Part shown: positions 60,579 through 64,000 of the stretch, in pieces | Layout: every line of letters starts with the position of its first letter | How positions within the stretch are numbered: the first letter of the stretch is position 1 | DNA from: Pseudooceanicola nanhaiensis | GTDB taxonomy: Bacteria; Pseudomonadota; Alphaproteobacteria; Rhodobacterales; Rhodobacteraceae | Direction: 5' to 3' | Assembly: GCF_020171315.1 (NCBI RefSeq) | Contig: NZ_JAIUZP010000004.1 | Span: 248,001-312,000 of the forward strand | DNA: 64,000 nt | The notes under the pieces: generated by a model | Seen by the model: the letters and a program-made list of their open reading frames with translations, nothing else | Databases searched by the model: none | Told to the model about the DNA's origin: nothing | Position numbers and translations under genes: made by a program

Positions 60579-61081
60579 GCGACACCAAGAAGCTGCTGGA
60601 GCTGACCCGCACGCTGATCGCCACCATGGGCGAGAACGACCTGAGCGAGGCAGAGTGGCGGATGGGCGAGTATCGCCTGACCCTGAAGCGCGGCACGGCG
60701 ACGGCCCCCTCCGCTGCGGTGCCCGCCACCGCAGCGCCCGTCGACGCCTCCGCCCCCGCTTCAGTCGAGGCACCGGCTCCGGCCCCCGCCATCGCGGCAC
60801 CGGCCCCCTCTGGCGAGGCGCCGATCGCCGTCACCTCGCCGGTCTACGGCGTCTTCTATGCCGCGGCAGAGCCGGGCCTGCCGCCTCTGGTCACCGTCGG
60901 GCAGAGCGTCGCCGAGGGCGAGGCGGTCTGCCTTGTGGAGGCCATGAAGACCTTCAGCACGATCCCCGCCCCCGTGGCGGGCACCGTGGTCGAGATCGGC
61001 CCGAGCAACGGCGAGGAGATCGCCGCGGGCGAGGCTCTCGTCTGGATCAAGCCCGATGCCACGCACGGTGGGGCCGCCTGA
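60575..61081 (+). CDS. accB: Biotin carboxyl carrier protein (AccB-like)
   Basis: This 168-residue biotin carrier has an N-terminal helical part, a Pro/Ala linker (42-85) and a C-terminal biotinyl domain. Biotin would join Lys125 in 'LVEAMKTF'. In this place it probably serves the PxpBC-type carboxyltransferase rather than fatty acid synthesis. A biotin carboxylase gene is not in the window; it may follow pxpA. Confidence 0.88.
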   Translation: MSDTKKLLELTRTLIATMGENDLSEAEWRMGEYRLTLKRGTATAPSAAVPATAAPVDASAPASVEAPAPAPAIAAPAPSGEAPIAVTSPVYGVFYAAAEPGLPPLVTVGQSVAEGEAVCLVEAMKTFSTIPAPVAGTVVEIGPSNGEEIAAGEALVWIKPDATHGGAA

Positions 61082-61083
61082 CC

Positions 61084-61788
61084 ATGGCCGCACACAACGC
61101 CTTTGAACTGGCTGCGCCGCGCGTGACACCCATGGGCAGCGCGGCCTTCCTGCTGGAGAGCGAAGGCCCCATGTGCCTGCCGACCCAGCGGCGCATCTGG
61201 GCCGTGGGCCAGGCGGCGGGCGACCTCAAGGGTGTCACCGACACCCAGCCGGGCATGAACAACCTTCTGGTGCTCTACGATCCGCTGGCGACCGAGCCCG
61301 AGGCCCTGCAGGCGCAGCTGCTCGCGCTCTGGATCGCCACGCCGGACACGCCCGCACCGGGCAAGCTGATCGAACTGGCCGTGCGCTATGGCGGGGACGG
61401 CGGCGAGGACCTGCTGGACGTGGCGCAGCGCAAGTCCATGACACCCCGGCAGGTGGCCGAGATGCATTCCAGCGCGGAATACACCGTTTTTGCCCCCGGC
61501 GTGATCCCCGGCTTCGGCTATCTCTTCGGCCTGCCGGAACCGCTCTTCCTGCCGCGCCGGGATGCGCCGGTGAACCGCCCGCTGCTGCTGAACGTCTTTA
61601 TCGCCGGGCTGCAATGCAATGTCTCGGGCCCGCCGGTGCCGGGCGGCCCGCAGGCCGGCCCGACGGGCTGGTACTCGCTGGGCCAGCTGATCGACGCGCC
61701 CGCCCCCTTCGACCTGACCCGCGACCCGCCGGGGCTGGTGGAGCCGGGCGACCGCATCCGCTTCATCCTCGACGAGGTGCTGGAATGA
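61084..61788 (+). CDS. pxpB: 5-oxoprolinase subunit PxpB-like (allophanate hydrolase subunit 1 family)
   Basis: This 234-residue protein of the AHS1/KipI family carries 'APGVIPGFGYLFGLPEPLF', the most conserved block. Together with PxpC it forms a complex related to allophanate hydrolase, 5-oxoprolinase or biotin-dependent carboxyltransferase. The central loop differs from B. subtilis KipI. Starts two bases after accB. Confidence 0.85.
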   Translation: MAAHNAFELAAPRVTPMGSAAFLLESEGPMCLPTQRRIWAVGQAAGDLKGVTDTQPGMNNLLVLYDPLATEPEALQAQLLALWIATPDTPAPGKLIELAVRYGGDGGEDLLDVAQRKSMTPRQVAEMHSSAEYTVFAPGVIPGFGYLFGLPEPLFLPRRDAPVNRPLLLNVFIAGLQCNVSGPPVPGGPQAGPTGWYSLGQLIDAPAPFDLTRDPPGLVEPGDRIRFILDEVLE

Positions 61789-62810
61789 GCGTGCCCTTTC
61801 TCGAAGTGCTGGCGACCCCGCCGCTGAATTCCGTTCAGGACCTTGGCCGCCCGGGCCAGCGCCGCTGGGGCATCGGGCCGACCGGCATGGTCGATGGCCT
61901 TGCCCTGCAGGTGGGCAATGCCCTGCTGGGCAATGCGCCCGGTGCCGCCGGGCTGGAGCTTCAGCTGTTCCCGGTCCGCCTCCGCGTCCTGCGCGACGGG
62001 GCCATTGCCCTGACCGGGGCGGATTGCGACGCCCGCCTCGACGGGCGGCCGGTGCCACCGTGGTGGGCCCTGCCCGTCCGCGCGGGTCAGGTGCTGGAGC
62101 TGTCGCCCCCCGGGGCCACCCGGCGCGATCTGGCAGCCCCTGCCCTGCGCGCCTGTCTGAGCGTCGCGGGCGGCATCGACGTGCCCGAGGTTCTGGGCTC
62201 CCGCGCGACCCATGTGCGCTGTGCCTTCGGTGGGCTGGAGGGGCGCGCGCTGCGCCCGGGCGACGTGCTGGCAGCCGGCGCGGCACAGGCGCCCGCCTTC
62301 CGCGATCCCGCCGGTTTCGGCGCCCTGCCGCCCGCAACGGCCCTGCCGCTGGGGGAGGATCCGCAGGCCACGACGGTGCGCGTCATCCCTGCCTCGGATT
62401 ATGACGATTTCACCGAGGCCTCCCACGAGGCGTTCTGGTCCGACCCCTGGCGGGTCACGATCCAGAGCGACCGGATGGGCATGCGGCTGGAGGGCACAAC
62501 GCCCCTGAAACGCGAAGTGGTGCAGGAAATGCGCAGCCACGGCATCGTCTGCGGCGTGGTGCAGGTGCCACCGGGTGGCCACCCGATCATCCAGCTGAAC
62601 GACGGCAACACCGCCGGGGGCTATCCCAAGATGGGCGTGGTCATCGACCCGGACCTCTGGCGCCTCGCCCAGCTGCCGCCGCGCAGCCTGCTGCGCTTCC
62701 AGCGCTGCGATCTGGCGCAGGCGCGCGCCGCGGCGCTGGAGCAGGACAGCTACCTCGCCGGGCTGCGCCGCCTGTCTGCCCTCTCCCTGATGACGCCGGA
62801 GGTGGCATGA
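61785..62810 (+). CDS. pxpC: 5-oxoprolinase subunit PxpC-like (AHS2 / biotin-dependent carboxyltransferase family)
   Basis: This 341-residue AHS2/KipA-family protein has a start block 'NSVQDLGRPGQRRWGIGPTG' and 'VVQVPPGGHPIIQLNDGNT' near residue 265. It partners PxpB. ATGA overlaps with both neighbours show tight coupling with PxpB and the carrier-like protein that follows. Confidence 0.88.
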   Translation: MSVPFLEVLATPPLNSVQDLGRPGQRRWGIGPTGMVDGLALQVGNALLGNAPGAAGLELQLFPVRLRVLRDGAIALTGADCDARLDGRPVPPWWALPVRAGQVLELSPPGATRRDLAAPALRACLSVAGGIDVPEVLGSRATHVRCAFGGLEGRALRPGDVLAAGAAQAPAFRDPAGFGALPPATALPLGEDPQATTVRVIPASDYDDFTEASHEAFWSDPWRVTIQSDRMGMRLEGTTPLKREVVQEMRSHGIVCGVVQVPPGGHPIIQLNDGNTAGGYPKMGVVIDPDLWRLAQLPPRSLLRFQRCDLAQARAAALEQDSYLAGLRRLSALSLMTPEVA

Positions 62811-63271
62811 CCAAATCCGCCCTCTCCCCCGCCCAGCTGTCGGGCCTGGCCGCGCAGATGCGCGCCCATGGCGTCACAGAACTGGACCTGCGCCTGCCCG
62901 GCGGCGAGCGCATCCGCCTGGCGGCCGCCGCCCCGGCGCGCCCTGCCCCGGCCCCGGCGCGCGCGACGCCTCCGGCCCGGCCTGACGCTGCCCGGACGAT
63001 CCCCGCACCGGGCCCGGGCCGCCTGATGTTCACCCATCCCGCCCGTACCCAACCCGCCGCCCGTCCCGGCGACCGGGTCGCCCCCGGCGACATCGTCGCC
63101 TGGCTGGCGGTCGAAAGCCTGATCAGCCCCGTCACCGCGCCCGCCGCCGGGACACTGGGCGACGCGCAGGCCGAGGACGGCGCACTGCTGGGATACGGAT
63201 CGCCGGTCTTCACCCTCGTCCCCGACGATGCCCCCAAATCTGGCCCGACCGGCCCAAACACGATGTCCTGA
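62807..63271 (+). CDS. BCCP-like protein without a biotinylation lysine
   Basis: This 154-residue protein has the same layout as AccB: an N-terminal helical part, an Ala/Pro linker (39-70) and a C-terminal biotinyl/lipoyl-like fold ('GDIVAWLAVESLISPV', 'APAAGTL'). Aligned without gaps to the AccB at 60575-61081, Lys125 falls on Ser104, and EAMK becomes Ala-Val-Glu-Ser. It therefore cannot carry biotin at the normal site. It might be a structural or docking partner, or a decaying copy. It is coupled to pxpC by overlap. Confidence 0.8.
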   Translation: MTKSALSPAQLSGLAAQMRAHGVTELDLRLPGGERIRLAAAAPARPAPAPARATPPARPDAARTIPAPGPGRLMFTHPARTQPAARPGDRVAPGDIVAWLAVESLISPVTAPAAGTLGDAQAEDGALLGYGSPVFTLVPDDAPKSGPTGPNTMS

Positions 63272-63298
63272 GCGGACAGCACGACAGGAGAAAGCACC

Positions 63299-64000
63299 AT
63301 GAAAGTCGATATCAACTCGGACCTCGGCGAAAGCTACGGTCGCTGGACGCTGGGCGATGACGAAGGGATGATGAAGGTCATCTCGTCGGCCAACGTGGCC
63401 TGCGGCTACCACGGCGGCGACGCCCTGACGATGACCCGCTGCGTCGAACTGGCCAAGGAACATGGCGTGGCGCTCGGCTCGCACTGCGGCCTGCCGGACC
63501 TGCTGGGCTTCGGCCGCGTGCCCATGGACATCGACCCGCGCCTCCTGTCCAAGCATTTCCTCTACCAGCACGGCGCGCTGGAGGCGATCGCCAAGGTTGG
63601 CGGCTACCCGGTCAGCCATTGCTCGACCCATGGCGCCATGGGCGAGATGGGCCGCCGCAACCCGGACTACGACGATTTCTTCTTCGAGCTCATGGCCAAG
63701 TACAATCCCGAGCTGAAGACCAGCGTCGTCGCCGGCTCCATCTCCGAGAAGATGGCCCAGAAGCATGGCCTCGCCACCGTCGGCAAGGTCTTTGCCGACC
63801 GCGCCTATGACGACGAGGGCAACCTCGTGAACCGCAAGATCCCGAACTCGGTCATCCACGATCTCGACGAGGTGCAGCGCCGCATCGTCCAGTTCCTCGA
63901 CGATGAGAGCTTCACCACGATCACCGGCGGCAAGGTCACCTTCAAGGGCGCCCGCTCGATCCTCGTGCATTCCGACACGACCGGCGCGGTGGAAATCGCG
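63299..64000 (+). CDS. pxpA: 5-oxoprolinase subunit PxpA (LamB/YcsF family), partial
   Basis: The gene is open to the end of the window (234 codons seen of a usual ~250). The LamB/YcsF hallmark 'DINSDLGESYG' is at residues 4-14, followed by 'NVACGYHGGDALTM' and 'SHCGLPDLLGFGR'. It completes the PxpABC set, which in other bacteria hydrolyses 5-oxoproline with ATP. ATG 63299 has AGGAG nine bases before it. Confidence 0.92.
   Translation, partial: MKVDINSDLGESYGRWTLGDDEGMMKVISSANVACGYHGGDALTMTRCVELAKEHGVALGSHCGLPDLLGFGRVPMDIDPRLLSKHFLYQHGALEAIAKVGGYPVSHCSTHGAMGEMGRRNPDYDDFFFELMAKYNPELKTSVVAGSISEKMAQKHGLATVGKVFADRAYDDEGNLVNRKIPNSVIHDLDEVQRRIVQFLDDESFTTITGGKVTFKGARSILVHSDTTGAVEIA

Overview
The window is high-GC DNA with tightly packed genes, many of them joined by ATGA stop/start overlaps. 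Its gene set suggests an alphaproteobacterium of the order Rhodobacterales (Roseobacter group): BMP-type nucleobase ABC transporter, Hint/RTX secreted proteins, DUF1203, MetNIQ, LysR-driven hydantoinase genes and a pyrimidine-type RutR box. This placement is inference from gene content; there is no rRNA in the window. I see no insertion sequence, integrase, phage gene or CRISPR array.

Layout. (1) 100-7801, minus strand: a cytosine-deaminase-like amidohydrolase, then a BMP substrate-binding protein, amidase, double ATPase and two permeases, with a near-perfect RutR box in front of the BMP gene. This looks like a nucleobase/pyrimidine scavenging unit. (2) 7995-15856, plus strand: an SRAP protein, then an Lrp-type regulator divergent from a diaminopropionate ammonia-lyase / carbamoylase / M20 amidohydrolase triad, then metNIQ behind a 24-bp near-perfect palindrome. 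(3) 15940-26957: mostly single housekeeping or accessory genes (membrane protein, methyltransferase/LysR pair, cupin, EamA exporter, glyoxalase I, D-serine dehydratase, GMC oxidoreductase, RidA, DUF533, YjdM, M20 amidohydrolase). (4) 27125-32597: an SsuABC-like transporter, an FAD enzyme, a GntR regulator and a divergent shikimate-dehydrogenase-like enzyme with altered substrate-contact residues; probably a catabolic locus of unknown substrate.

(5) 32667-35420: a 917-residue RTX protein with four alternating non-RTX modules. (6) 35725-39129: a CofD-like protein of the GAK type, a tRNA-Val(UAC), an MPGP-type phosphatase and a GpgS-type glycosyltransferase, probably making a glucosyl- or mannosylglycerate compatible solute. 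The locus ends in an unusual double palindrome. (7) 39321-44411: DUF2254, a MobA-like nucleotidyltransferase, an NTF2-like protein, DUF1203 and an RTX/Hint protein with a hairpin-rich upstream region. (8) 45228-50359: an RND efflux operon with a divergent TetR regulator.

(9) 50891-64000: a DASS transporter, a LysR regulator flanked by two dyad LysR boxes, then hyuA-hyuB-FAD monooxygenase and, after a gap, aminotransferase-accB-pxpB-pxpC-BCCP-like-pxpA (pxpA runs off the window). The second carrier protein has Ser where biotinyl-Lys should be. This locus looks like a ring-opening pathway for a lactam or hydantoin-like compound, coupled to a biotin-dependent 5-oxoprolinase-type complex.
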